Source of the DNA: Phycisphaerales bacterium
GTDB taxonomy: Bacteria; Planctomycetota; Phycisphaerae; Phycisphaerales; SM1A02
Length of the DNA stretch: 64,000 nucleotides
Assembly (NCBI GenBank): GCA_029268515.1
Contig: JAQWNP010000020.1
Location: forward strand, 1-64,000
Direction of reading: 5' to 3'
A program made the position numbers and the translations under genes. The number at the start of each line of letters is the position of its first letter. Position 1 is the stretch's first letter. The notes beneath the pieces are model-generated. The model had not been told where the DNA came from and searched no databases. It saw only the letters and a program-made list of their open reading frames with translations. Below, in pieces: positions 26,198 to 34,705 of this stretch.

Positions 26198-27187
26198 TTA
26201 TCTGAGATCGCGCGCCCCATCACAAACTTCTCCATACCTGATGAGAAACAAAGAGAAGTCCTGAAGGTCAACATCAAGGTCTTGATCAAGGTCCGCTTCT
26301 AAATCAGCACCAGTCTGGCCGAACTGAATCAGGAAAGTTGAAAAGTCTGCAAGGTCGACCTGTAAATCACCGTTGAGATCACCGGGGCAGTCAACTGGGC
26401 ATTCGTCCTGCACCGTGTTGCCGCCCCCGTCATCCCAGGTGCCTTCGATCGCTGCGGCATCGTTCTCGCAGAAAAGCGTGTCCGACACCATCACCATGCC
26501 TCCAGATCCCCAGGCGGAAATCGCGGCCGTTGCCGTGTTGTTGCGGAACGTGCAGTCCTGGATACCGGCGGTGGTGAATTGGATCTGCGCGATTGCCTGC
26601 CCCTGATTGTCCTCGAAGGAGCACTTAAGGACGAGCAGGCCTGGGTTGTCACCGGAGATGGACTTGTTGAAGAGGATGTTGCCGGAATCGCCCGCGTCGT
26701 TGCCCACGAAACGGCAGTCCTCGATGAGCGCCTCGCTGTCGCTGCTCCAGATCGCTGCGCCCTCCCACTCGCTGGTGATGCCGGTGAAGGTGCAGTTGCG
26801 GATGGTAGGAGCGTAGTGGTAGATCCACAACGCATTGCCTATTGATCCCGTAAAAACGATGTTCTCTACGGTCGTGCCTGACGCATCAACCGCACCGATA
26901 GCCAGCAGGATATCGGCGGTACCTTGACCATCGAGTATGACAGCGGGAGAACCGTCTGCATTGGTCGCTCCGCGGAAAGTAAGGTTTGGGGTCGTCGGAA
27001 AGAGACTGGATTCATAATAAGTACCCGCCCCAATTTCAATGATGTCACCACTTTGCGCCGCAACCATCGCCGTTTCAATGCTGCTATAGGTACAGCCACT
27101 GGAACAGACCTCAAGCGTATCCGCCTGGGCCACGCCGGCTAAAGATATGACACCAATAGCCAGCCATCTACATTGCCAAAAATTCAT
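26198..27187 (-). CDS. Secreted beta-helix protein with dockerin-like C-terminus, mosaic base composition
   Basis: 329 residues: signal peptide (to about 22), helix opening YSSIETAMVAAQSGDIIEIG, short beta-helix to about 260, then a full dockerin-like pair at about 267-318 (DLNGDLQVDLADFSTFLIQF, DLDQDLDVDLQDFSLFLIRY) ending in CDGARDLR. The N-terminal and dockerin codons have the usual composition of the window, but the middle of the gene (about 26400-26830) is much richer in G+C; 40 of 60 bases are G or C at 26701-26760. That points to a recombined central segment. The last rungs (S-D-T-L-F-C-E-N-D) match the conserved T/V-L/I-F/C-C-x-N end seen in the other beta-helix genes here. Confidence 0.8.
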   Translation of the reverse strand: MNFWQCRWLAIGVISLAGVAQADTLEVCSSGCTYSSIETAMVAAQSGDIIEIGAGTYYESSLFPTTPNLTFRGATNADGSPAVILDGQGTADILLAIGAVDASGTTVENIVFTGSIGNALWIYHYAPTIRNCTFTGITSEWEGAAIWSSDSEALIEDCRFVGNDAGDSGNILFNKSISGDNPGLLVLKCSFEDNQGQAIAQIQFTTAGIQDCTFRNNTATAAISAWGSGGMVMVSDTLFCENDAAAIEGTWDDGGGNTVQDECPVDCPGDLNGDLQVDLADFSTFLIQFGQTGADLEADLDQDLDVDLQDFSLFLIRYGEVCDGARDLR

Positions 27188-27421
27188 CCAAAAAGACCTC
27201 TTACTTTGACCTGATAACTTATTTACGAGCCCCTACGAAGGCCTTCTGATAACAGTATATGTCCTCGCCATTGTGAAATATTGCACTATCTTTTTTTAAA
27301 ATAAACGCTGCCTACTGATGCAACTGCGGGGCCTTCCATCAACAAAAGAGGACCACATTATTGCCCTGAAAAATTGTGCCCACAGCGAATAACGATCACC
27401 AAAAAAGACTTACTAGTGGAT

Positions 27422-28411
27422 CTAGCTCTCGCGAACGAGCGGATGATGCCAACAGCGGAAACCACCGCCTTGCCAGTGGATCCCGTCAATCGGCATGGTG
27501 ATGACTTCCGTGCCTTGCTGCCGCAACGCATCGATCAGTTCAGGCATGTCCTCCCCCACGAGCATCGTCTTGTCATCCAAGACGAGACCATTGCAGCCAA
27601 GCTTCCCTTCAGCGTCTTGGGCAGAGACATCGATCAATGTCCAGCCTTGGAGGAAGTCCGGAAGACCCTCCCCGAACCCCTCACGACAGATGATCGCTAG
27701 TCCCGGACGTGGCGTGGCAAGCACGCAGTCGAGGTGTAGGAAGTGGTTACTAAGCGGAACCGTGTGGACGCGATAATCAGGGCCAAGGAAGCGCTGCAAC
27801 CACTGAATACCTGCCATGTTTGATGCGTTACCAGTAACACCGACGTAGATGTCCGCCCCCAACACGAAGACGTCGCCTCCCTCAAGGAACGGCCCTGGGC
27901 CATAACCTCCATTCTTATCCGCTGGGAACGGCTCAGGCTGCGGCATGGAAACCATCACAGCGTCGCTGTTGGCCACTCGCTCGCCGATCGCACGCCGCAC
28001 CGCGAAGCGCTCTCTCCGGCGATTGGGTTCATACATGGCGGTCTCGATGACGTTGTTCCCGATGACCAGCATCGGATCACGGGGAAACGTCTGAAACACC
28101 GCATCGTTCATTCCTGCAAGAAACGCCTCTTCCGACGGCAGGTGCTTCTTCACCTGGTGGACAACGATGCCACGTTCTTCAAGGAACTTGATGATCGCAT
28201 CGATCTGGGCGATGAGCTTCTTGTTCAGTTCCGGATTGTAATCCTCAAGTGTTCTGCCGGCGTTGCGCTCGATGATCTCGATCGTTTCCTGCGACAAAAA
28301 CCTCTTGGGTGCCTCCGCCAGTTTGCTGGGCAGGCGCACGTTGGGAAATCCAACCACGACTTCCTTCAGCGCCCCCCATTCATGACGCACTATGATCGGC
28401 TTGTCAGACAC
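27422..28411 (-). CDS. Amidinotransferase-family enzyme (glycine/inosamine amidinotransferase or deiminase-like)
   Basis: 329 residues with the signatures of the guanidino-group-modifying superfamily: F-P-R-D-P with D112, F-L-E-G-G-D at 175-180, H226 in NHFLHLDCV, and a C-terminal G-G-G-F-R-C-W with C320 as the likely nucleophile. The G-G-G-F-x-C-W form is closest to L-arginine:glycine amidinotransferase and StrB-type enzymes rather than arginine deiminase. The product would transfer, or hydrolyse, an amidino group from arginine; the acceptor is unknown. GTG start with AAGGA 7 bases upstream. The gene stands alone and its codons are somewhat G+C-richer than its neighbours, consistent with acquisition. 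Confidence 0.85.
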   Translation of the reverse strand: MSDKPIIVRHEWGALKEVVVGFPNVRLPSKLAEAPKRFLSQETIEIIERNAGRTLEDYNPELNKKLIAQIDAIIKFLEERGIVVHQVKKHLPSEEAFLAGMNDAVFQTFPRDPMLVIGNNVIETAMYEPNRRRERFAVRRAIGERVANSDAVMVSMPQPEPFPADKNGGYGPGPFLEGGDVFVLGADIYVGVTGNASNMAGIQWLQRFLGPDYRVHTVPLSNHFLHLDCVLATPRPGLAIICREGFGEGLPDFLQGWTLIDVSAQDAEGKLGCNGLVLDDKTMLVGEDMPELIDALRQQGTEVITMPIDGIHWQGGGFRCWHHPLVRES

Positions 28412-29016
28412 GTTCTAATCCTTAGGATCACCTGATGGAGACCGACTTTGTGGTGGAGGCAGGTTGCCAGCAACTACAGCAGCAACCACGGCGGTGGCTG
28501 AAGTCTACAAGAATGTGTGGCGCGTTGTTCGCGTATACGTGCCTTTAAAAAACATCTTAGGGCTATATGCAGATGCATCTGAATGTGACTCGAGGACCTC
28601 AGATAATCAACATCGGCAAAGGAGACGGAGCTTCAAGATAAGGTTTCCGACCGTTCGCTTTTTTAAGGACGGATCTCCGGGAGCGTTACCAGCTGCTTCA
28701 CTTCTTTCTCTGTGATCATGACATCCTGCCCTTTCTCGCTATTGATGCTTTGCGACTTCGCTGACGCTGCACAGTGGCTGATCAATCTGAATATGCCCAC
28801 CGTAGCCCGTCAATCCCCTTTCAGAGAATTTTTGCGAAAAAAACCACCAGATTGAGGGGAAGGTCCGGACCGCTCGTGCACGTTGATATGTGCTCGTCAA
28901 ACCCTTGTTCGATATGCGGTATGTCGAATCAATGAAAGGGGCGGCCTCAAGGACGTAGTTGGCTGGGCATCTTGATCATTGACTTCTAGTTCTATTCTGA
29001 AGAAAGGGGCATCACA
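28412..29016. other. 605-base intergenic region carrying a duplicated gene-junction fragment
   Basis: Apart from the 111-bp repeat at 28691-28801, I see no coding frame with support. The last 30 bases before 29017 contain AAAGGGG as a ribosome-binding site for the next gene. The sequence before the repeat (28412-28690) shows no homology to anything else in the window that I can detect. Confidence 0.6.
28691..28801. repeat. 111-bp perfect direct repeat, copy 1
   Basis: Identical base for base to 32340-32450 and in the same orientation. On the minus strand it holds the end of the epimerase gene, the short spacer and the first ten codons (MITEKEVKQL) of the NTF2-like gene, cut off from both. 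After the break the NTF2-like frame runs only eight more codons to a stop. This is therefore a fragment copied from the 32.4-kb locus, or the scar of an insertion. Confidence 0.95.
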
Positions 29017-30255
29017 ATGAACATGTTGAAGTATCGACGTTTCTCGATTGCGTCTATTGGAGCTGTCTTTTGTGCAACATCGTTGATGGCTGGAGAGCTC
29101 AGCGTCAGCGCAGATATAGGAGATGGACAATACACCACTATCCAATCCGCAATCAACGCTGCCAACAATGGCGATCGAATTAAAGTCTATCCAGGCACAT
29201 ATCTAGAAAACATCGATTTTCTTGGGAAGCGTATTCTTATCTTCAGTGCCAAAGGTGCGAAGAAGACCAACATCGATGGTCAGTTTCTTGGGCCAACTGT
29301 TACATTTTCTTCTGGGGAAAATCGTAACTCCGAACTCAGAGGCTTCACGATCCGCCATGGCTCAGGCCGATGGGCCGCTGCTGATGGCGATTCAGGCTAT
29401 GCAGGAGGCGGACTCTTCATTTCCGGTGCTCACCCGCAGATCATTGATTGTGATATTCGAGATAACTACGCCGAGTTTGGAGGCGGTGCCGGTGTGGGCT
29501 TCGACGCAAAACCACTTTTTGAGGGTTGCACGTTCCGAGACAACTACACCTACAGCAATGGACTTGGCGGTGGCGTATACGCTATTTACAGCAAGCCAGT
29601 ATTTGTTGACACCGTCTTTAAGGGAAACCACTCCGCCCTCGATGGAGGCGCCATGTATACCAACCAATGCGATGTAGAGGTAGACGGCTGCAAGTTCTTG
29701 AAAAATACTGCAGAGCAGGATGGCGGTGCAATAGACAATTACCTGTCCACCCTCTTCGCGGTAAATACTCTGTTCAAGAAAAATCAAGCCGCATCTGCAG
29801 GTGGAGGCATCGCTTTAGACGAGTCTGATGGCGTACTAAAGAAGTGCACTCTTCTCAAAAACACTGCAGGCGCCGCTGGCGGCGTGGGCGTCCTCGAAGG
29901 CTCCCTAAAGGTCGTTGATTCTAGAGTTAGCAAGAATAAAGCAAATGGTTACTACGTTTATATCCCAGAGTTTTCAAACTTTGCTGGTGGCATCGGAATC
30001 TATATGTCCAGGTTTGATCTAGAAGACGTCACCATCGATCGCAATCGTGCCGATCAGGCTGGCGGAGTCGGCATCTACGATAGTGTGGGCGTCATTGATA
30101 ATTGCGAAGTCAAAGACAACAATAAGACTGGCATCCATGTTCTTGACAACAATGGTAAAGTTGACATAAGAAACACCAAAGCCTGCCAAAACAATGGAAA
30201 AGATGTCAAGGGTCCCTTTGCTAACCTCGGCGGCAACAACATCTGTGATCGCTAA
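29017..30255 (+). CDS. Secreted right-handed beta-helix protein without dockerin (first of a tandem pair)
   Basis: 412 residues: signal peptide (about 1-25), then TTIQSAINAANNGDRIKVYP, the standard first rung, and about a dozen rungs with G-G-G/A-(I/V/M) turns. It ends with NTKACQNNGKDVKGPF-type sequence, the usual last rung (here without the dockerin that follows it in other genes). Lys is unusually frequent in the later rungs. AAAGGGG is placed about 9 bases before the ATG. The next gene (30649-31884) is a close paralogue in the same direction, and both lie on the + strand between the two 111-bp repeats. Function unknown; surface or extracellular binding is likely. Confidence 0.8.
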   Translation: MNMLKYRRFSIASIGAVFCATSLMAGELSVSADIGDGQYTTIQSAINAANNGDRIKVYPGTYLENIDFLGKRILIFSAKGAKKTNIDGQFLGPTVTFSSGENRNSELRGFTIRHGSGRWAAADGDSGYAGGGLFISGAHPQIIDCDIRDNYAEFGGGAGVGFDAKPLFEGCTFRDNYTYSNGLGGGVYAIYSKPVFVDTVFKGNHSALDGGAMYTNQCDVEVDGCKFLKNTAEQDGGAIDNYLSTLFAVNTLFKKNQAASAGGGIALDESDGVLKKCTLLKNTAGAAGGVGVLEGSLKVVDSRVSKNKANGYYVYIPEFSNFAGGIGIYMSRFDLEDVTIDRNRADQAGGVGIYDSVGVIDNCEVKDNNKTGIHVLDNNGKVDIRNTKACQNNGKDVKGPFANLGGNNICDR

Positions 30256-30308
30256 ACCACACCCTGTCAAGAAGTGATACTTGGCAGTCAAGACAAGTCA
30301 ACATACAG

Positions 30309-30345
30309 AGAGACCCCGGCCGTTACTGTCCGGGGTCTCTTGTTG
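30309..30345 (+). terminator. Rho-independent terminator after the first tandem beta-helix gene
   Basis: AGAGACCCCGG at 30309-30319 and CCGGGGTCTCT at 30330-30340 form a perfect 11-bp stem with a 10-base loop, followed by TGTTGT. It lies 54 bases after the stop at 30255, so the two tandem genes are probably separate transcripts. The remaining sequence up to 30648 shows no supported gene. Confidence 0.85.
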
Positions 30346-30648
30346 TATGCGAGCAGTTGATCTGCGTTCAATAGCAATGCCATTTCACCAAGATCATTCA
30401 TAGGGTTTATCACTGTGGCCACCAACATCCATCTCAGCCCAGGAGCATGACGACTCTCTATTTATCCACAAAAACACCCTACGCCTTGCCCTCTCACACC
30501 GTCACGCTGGCTCAATGGGGCTTTGATCCTTGTCGTGGCTCTGTGCAATTCACGCTCATCAGGCCGCTCTTGATAAACTTATTAGGCCATGGCTTGTTTG
30601 TGGCGTATGAGTTCGGGGTTACAAGCTTCACTTATTAAGGGTGCTGAA

Positions 30649-31884
30649 ATGAGAGATACACTAAATCGAAGACTGTTGTTCGCAGCGATCACACTCGCAA
30701 TAGCGACGCCAGTGGCACTTGCTAAAACCTACACTGTTAACTTTGACGGTAGCCAGGACTACACAACAATCCAAGCTGCTATCAATGCTGCTGGCAATGG
30801 TGATAAGGTCAAGGTCTATCCTGGCACGTATCAGGAAACCATCGATTTCAAGGGAAAGCGCATCACTGTCTTTGGTAAGGACGGCGCCAGTGACACAAAG
30901 ATAGACGCACAGTTTCAAGGCTCAGCTGTGACCTTTGATTCAAGCGAAGGAAGAAACTCTGAACTGCGCGGGTTTACCATCATTCACGGTAGCGGTACTT
31001 GGGGCAGCTACAACGGCGACTCTGGCTACGCAGGCGGAGGGGTTTACATCTCAAGTACTGATCCAACTATTCGTGATTGCGTGTTTCAATACAACCAGGC
31101 CAAGTTCGGAGGCGGCGCTGGCATCGGCTTTCAATCGGAGCCACTCTTCAAGAACTGTACGTTTCGGGACAACCAAGCATACGGCGGTGGTCTTGGTGGC
31201 GCGGTCTACGCACTTCTAAGCAAACCGACTTTCAAAGACACGTCTTTTAAATTTAACTCCTCAACACTCGATGGAGGCGCCATCTTCACCAACAACTGTG
31301 ACATCAAGATCGACAAATGCACGTTTTTGAAGAACACGGCCGATCAGGATGGTGGAGGCATGCAAAACTACTATTCCGACGTCGAGATCGATGACAGTAA
31401 TTTCAAGAAGAACCAGGCAGCTTCTGGTGGTGGTGGCGTGGCCTTAGATGAGTCGGTTGCCGAGATCAGAAAAAGTAAATTCCAGAAGAATATTGCTGGC
31501 GCAGCAGGGGGCGTTGGTGTGATTGAAGGCTATCTTGAGATGGTCGACTGTGATGTTAAGAAGAACGAAGCTGATGGCTACTACGTCTACGTACCAGAGC
31601 TTTCAAAGTACGCGGGCGGGGTGGGGATTTTTGACTCGGGCTTCAAGCTTCAAGATACGAAGATCACCAAAAATTCAGCAGATCAATGTGGTGGCGTTGG
31701 CATCTATGACAGCATCGGAAAAATAAACGACTGCACTGTCGAAGATAACGGCAAACACGGCATCTACATTCTGGACAACGGCGGCAATGTCGACTTAAGA
31801 GACAGCAAGGTTTGTGATAACAGTGGCCAAGATGTCAAAGGCCCCTTTGATGACCTTGGCGGCAACAGCATCTGCGACGAGTAA
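30649..31884 (+). CDS. Secreted right-handed beta-helix protein without dockerin (second of the tandem pair)
   Basis: 411 residues from ATG 30649, chosen over the in-frame start at 30589 because AAGGGTG lies 8 bases upstream and a signal peptide begins there (MRDTLNRRLLFAAITLAIAT). It aligns rung for rung with the preceding gene: TTIQAAINAAGNGDKVKVYP, ELRGFTIIHGSGTWGS, KNTADQDGGGMQNYYS, and an end KVCDNSGQDVKGPF against KACQNNGKDVKGPF. The two proteins differ mainly in side chains between the strands, as expected of an old tandem duplication. No dockerin and no catalytic motif seen. Confidence 0.8.
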   Translation: MRDTLNRRLLFAAITLAIATPVALAKTYTVNFDGSQDYTTIQAAINAAGNGDKVKVYPGTYQETIDFKGKRITVFGKDGASDTKIDAQFQGSAVTFDSSEGRNSELRGFTIIHGSGTWGSYNGDSGYAGGGVYISSTDPTIRDCVFQYNQAKFGGGAGIGFQSEPLFKNCTFRDNQAYGGGLGGAVYALLSKPTFKDTSFKFNSSTLDGGAIFTNNCDIKIDKCTFLKNTADQDGGGMQNYYSDVEIDDSNFKKNQAASGGGGVALDESVAEIRKSKFQKNIAGAAGGVGVIEGYLEMVDCDVKKNEADGYYVYVPELSKYAGGVGIFDSGFKLQDTKITKNSADQCGGVGIYDSIGKINDCTVEDNGKHGIYILDNGGNVDLRDSKVCDNSGQDVKGPFDDLGGNSICDE

Positions 31885-31918
31885 GACAACGACACTGACA
31901 ATATTGAAACACGCAAGA

Positions 31919-31944
31919 GCCCTGTAGAGTCACCCCTACTGGGC
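31919..31944. terminator. Hairpin between convergent genes
   Basis: GCCC-T-GTAG at 31919-31927 pairs with CTAC-T-GGGC at 31936-31944 across an 8-base loop with one T-T mismatch. It fills the 67-base gap between the convergent beta-helix and NTF2-like genes. There is no U-tract, so termination is plausible but not certain. Confidence 0.4.
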
Positions 31945-31951
31945 GGGGGCG

Positions 31952-32368
31952 TTAGATGTTGAGTTCCGCTGAATCGTCCGCAAAGTCAACGACCGGACTG
32001 CGATAGAGCACAAATCGGACCTGGCCATCTTCACAACGTTCGATCAGCCACTCTTCTTGAACTTGGGTTTTGATCCGACCCGGTCGCCCGTCAACAAAAG
32101 AAGCATCCCAACTCACAAGGGCCGCCACATGCACACGCTCTGGATCTTTCCAGACCGGTTTAATTTCAATTGTTTTCCAAGCATGCACTTCATCACACAG
32201 TTGACGATGCATCTCTTGATGTGGTTCAAGATCCATACGCACGCCACCAGGCACCATCACATGCCCCTGGCCGATAAAGAAATGCTCCATCTCAGCGCCA
32301 GGCCGGCCACTGCGAACATCATGCCAGAATGACTCGACTAGCTGCTTCACTTCTTTCTCTGTGATCAT
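31952..32368 (-). CDS. NTF2-like / SnoaL-like small protein
   Basis: 138 residues beginning MITEKEVKQLVESFWHDVRS, a typical first helix of the NTF2-like cone fold, followed by F-F-I-G-Q-G-H-V-M-V-P-G-G and a last strand WLIERCEDGQVRFVLYRSPV. ATG at 32368 is chosen because AGGA lies a few bases upstream and the longer frame upstream reads into the epimerase gene. No catalytic residue set for a named subfamily is evident. It follows the epimerase by 19 bases on the same strand, and its first ten codons are duplicated at 28691-28801. Confidence 0.75.
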   Translation of the reverse strand: MITEKEVKQLVESFWHDVRSGRPGAEMEHFFIGQGHVMVPGGVRMDLEPHQEMHRQLCDEVHAWKTIEIKPVWKDPERVHVAALVSWDASFVDGRPGRIKTQVQEEWLIERCEDGQVRFVLYRSPVVDFADDSAELNI

Positions 32369-32450
32369 GACATCCTGCCCTTTCTCGCTATTGATGCTTT
32401 GCGACTTCGCTGACGCTGCACAGTGGCTGATCAATCTGAATATGCCCACC
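32340..32450. repeat. 111-bp perfect direct repeat, copy 2 (in functional context)
   Basis: This copy spans the last 21 codons of the epimerase gene, the spacer and the first codons of the NTF2-like gene. Both genes are intact here, so this is the parental copy and 28691-28801 the derived one. The distance between the copies is about 3.65 kb. Confidence 0.95.
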
Positions 32451-33440
32451 CTGTTGGTACCAAGCAATCGCCTCCACAATGGAGTCCCGACAGCTCCGCA
32501 TTGGCATCAACTGCAACTTCTCAAACGACTGGCGTCCATCAAAGTGAAAACGACGCTGCGTCAGTCGCACACCCGTCACGGTCGCCATTGGAATACCATT
32601 GCGACGCACCCGCATCAGTAACTCTTCAAAATGGGCATAAGCCAAAGCAACTGCATAAGGAACCCGCAACTTTGGCGGCTTTCGATCAAGCAACGCAGCC
32701 AGATAATTGATTAACTGCTGAACCGTCCAGTTTTCATTGACAAGCAGATAAGGCTGACCAGGTGTTCCGTGCACAGCGGCCGCCCAAATACCTGCCGCCA
32801 CATCACCCACATCGATGAGGTTCAGTTCACCAGCCATATATCCTTTAATGCGCCCATTGATATAGTCACACATCATCCGAGAGAGCGGCACCATACCGCG
32901 ATCGCCAGCGCCAACCGGAATACTTGGCCGAACGACGATGACTGGCTGCCCCGCTTGAGCCGCTTCAAAGGCAGCCTGTTCAGCCTGCCATTTACTGCGG
33001 CAGTAGGGACCAATCATTTCATTGAGCGTCGTCACCGTGTCTTCGGTGATGACCCCCTTCAAACCCGGAGGCGCCAAGATTGACTCTGTTGAAACATAAA
33101 CCGTTCGCCGCGCTCCTTGTTGATGAGCTGCTGCTAAGACATGACGCGTACCTTGATGATTAACCTCTTCAAATGTGCGTGGATTTCGATCCCAAAGATT
33201 AGGATTGGCCGCCAAATGCAAGACCACATCACACCCCTTCGTCGCCTGCATCACCCCTTGGGGATCACAAATATCAACGTGGGCAATCTCAACTCGATCA
33301 GTTGGCAAGTGACTCACATCGACACCTGGCTTATCCAGTACACGAACCTGTCGCCCCGCTTGAACAAGCTGCTCAACAAGTTGGGTGCCAATAAAGCCAG
33401 CGCCACCGGTCACTAAAATAAGACCCGGCTCTTTGGTCAT
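32388..33440 (-). CDS. NAD(P)-dependent sugar epimerase/dehydratase-like protein (extended SDR)
   Basis: 350 residues with the extended-SDR layout: V-T-G-G-A-G-F-I-G-T at about 10-19 for NAD(P) binding, D at the end of strand 2 (VRVLDKPG), HVDICDP, LHLAANPNLW (the N-A-A-like motif) and a Y-C-R-S-K catalytic pair (Y-x-x-x-K). The C-terminal half is of the substrate-binding type. It resembles dihydroflavonol-reductase-like or HpnA-like members more than UDP-glucose epimerases; the substrate is unknown. Its ATG overlaps the stop of the upstream reductase by 4 bases (ATGA), indicating translational coupling. Confidence 0.85.
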   Translation of the reverse strand: MTKEPGLILVTGGAGFIGTQLVEQLVQAGRQVRVLDKPGVDVSHLPTDRVEIAHVDICDPQGVMQATKGCDVVLHLAANPNLWDRNPRTFEEVNHQGTRHVLAAAHQQGARRTVYVSTESILAPPGLKGVITEDTVTTLNEMIGPYCRSKWQAEQAAFEAAQAGQPVIVVRPSIPVGAGDRGMVPLSRMMCDYINGRIKGYMAGELNLIDVGDVAAGIWAAAVHGTPGQPYLLVNENWTVQQLINYLAALLDRKPPKLRVPYAVALAYAHFEELLMRVRRNGIPMATVTGVRLTQRRFHFDGRQSFEKLQLMPMRSCRDSIVEAIAWYQQGGHIQIDQPLCSVSEVAKHQ

Positions 33441-34480
33441 TGAACCCCACCTTCTGATTCAGGTTGTGAGACTGAAGCGACACTTGCCATCTCATCGAGA
33501 AAATGAAGTGCCGGAGTTGCTCGCACCGCCGCCATGCGCTCCACAAGATCACAGGCGCGGCGATTAAGCTCACAAGGCTCGTGTCCAGCCACATCAATGA
33601 GATGACCATTGAAGTTACGGATTTCTGTTTGTCCACGCTCAATATCGCCAGACATCGAACAATAGGTATTGCGCAGTGAAGCAGAAAATGGCACCGCCAT
33701 GGCCCTCGCTAAGAATGGCACACTCAAAATACGATTGACGGTCTGCGGATAAAACGGACCAACTTTGCCCAACTCAATACCCGCCGCTTTGAGAATACGG
33801 TAGTTCTCACGCAAAAACGCAAAGAACAGACGTCGCGCGGGACCCAGCGTCAAGAGTTTGCTGTTATCGAGACCAGTCACCGCCGCCAATGGACTAATGG
33901 CGGCGTTATACATCACTTTGGCATACTTAAAAGGCCGCACGTCATTAACCTCGAGCACGTCAAAAGAACCGTGCTCTGAAAGCACCTGCGCCAGTGCCTC
34001 TCGCATTGGATGCATGATTTGCGACTGACAATCACCACTGCGCCCAAGATGAAGTTCACCTTTTCGTGTGATCCGCGTCTGAGTTTGGCCTGCGTGACAC
34101 TCAGATACAAACGAAGCGATTCCTTCATGATTCACACGATCCATAAGTTGTCGATCAAACCCATTTTGAATCGGAACCACATCAGTCTCTTGGCAAAGAC
34201 GGCTCAAGACCAACTGATTGTCATAGCATTTCGTGCAAAGCACGACCAAACTATCCTCAGATGACGTTGGCGGTGACCATTGCTCAAATGAAACGATATT
34301 GATGGGGAAACATGACTGACCATCGATGCCGACGCCATTGGCCTTGCCCCAACGTACTTTCTCTGCGTCGCTTTCGACCAGCGTGATATCAACATCACCA
34401 GCTCTCAGCGCATGAGCAATCGCGCAGCCAATGCCACCTGCTCCAATAACGCTGACATTCTTCAACACTGCGTGCGACAT
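33437..34480 (-). CDS. Ketopantoate-reductase-like (ApbA/PanE family) oxidoreductase
   Basis: About 347 residues from ATG 34480; an in-frame GTG at 34519 is possible but the Rossmann fold begins directly after the ATG (KNVSVIGAGGIGCAIAHAL). The G-x-G-x-x-G motif, the acidic end of strand 2 (TLVESD), VVLCTKCYDN (resembling the family's V-K-x-x-D/N segment), PIQNGFD and the C-terminal helical domain fit the PanE/ApbA family, which reduces 2-dehydropantoate or related 2-keto acids with NADPH. At about 347 residues it is longer than PanE (about 300), so another substrate is possible. First gene of the unit with the epimerase and NTF2-like protein. Confidence 0.8.
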   Translation of the reverse strand: MSHAVLKNVSVIGAGGIGCAIAHALRAGDVDITLVESDAEKVRWGKANGVGIDGQSCFPINIVSFEQWSPPTSSEDSLVVLCTKCYDNQLVLSRLCQETDVVPIQNGFDRQLMDRVNHEGIASFVSECHAGQTQTRITRKGELHLGRSGDCQSQIMHPMREALAQVLSEHGSFDVLEVNDVRPFKYAKVMYNAAISPLAAVTGLDNSKLLTLGPARRLFFAFLRENYRILKAAGIELGKVGPFYPQTVNRILSVPFLARAMAVPFSASLRNTYCSMSGDIERGQTEIRNFNGHLIDVAGHEPCELNRRACDLVERMAAVRATPALHFLDEMASVASVSQPESEGGVQ

Positions 34481-34705
34481 GATTGCTTGCTTTCGTGCTT
34501 CACCGAGCCAAGACTTCACTGGATCTCATCCGCCCTTCGATACCTGGCGGCAAGAGAACCTATTTGGCCTCTGGCAATCCAACGAATCCCAGCACGAATT
34601 GTACTGAGATGTCGATAAGAGCGGTTACTATCCAGATCCAGCGACTATCATATAGAAGCGTGACGAATGCTTCTTATCGCATGATTTGGAGTCCTTCTCT
34701 TAACC

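Noticed and set aside
26430-26835. Long + and - strand frames overlapping the G+C-rich part of the 26198-27187 gene
   Set aside because: They are by-products of high G+C, which removes stop codons in every frame; only the beta-helix frame continues on both sides.
30447-30638. 63-codon + strand frame between the tandem beta-helix genes
   Set aside because: AGGAG is only one or two bases from the ATG, too close, and the product has no recognisable feature.
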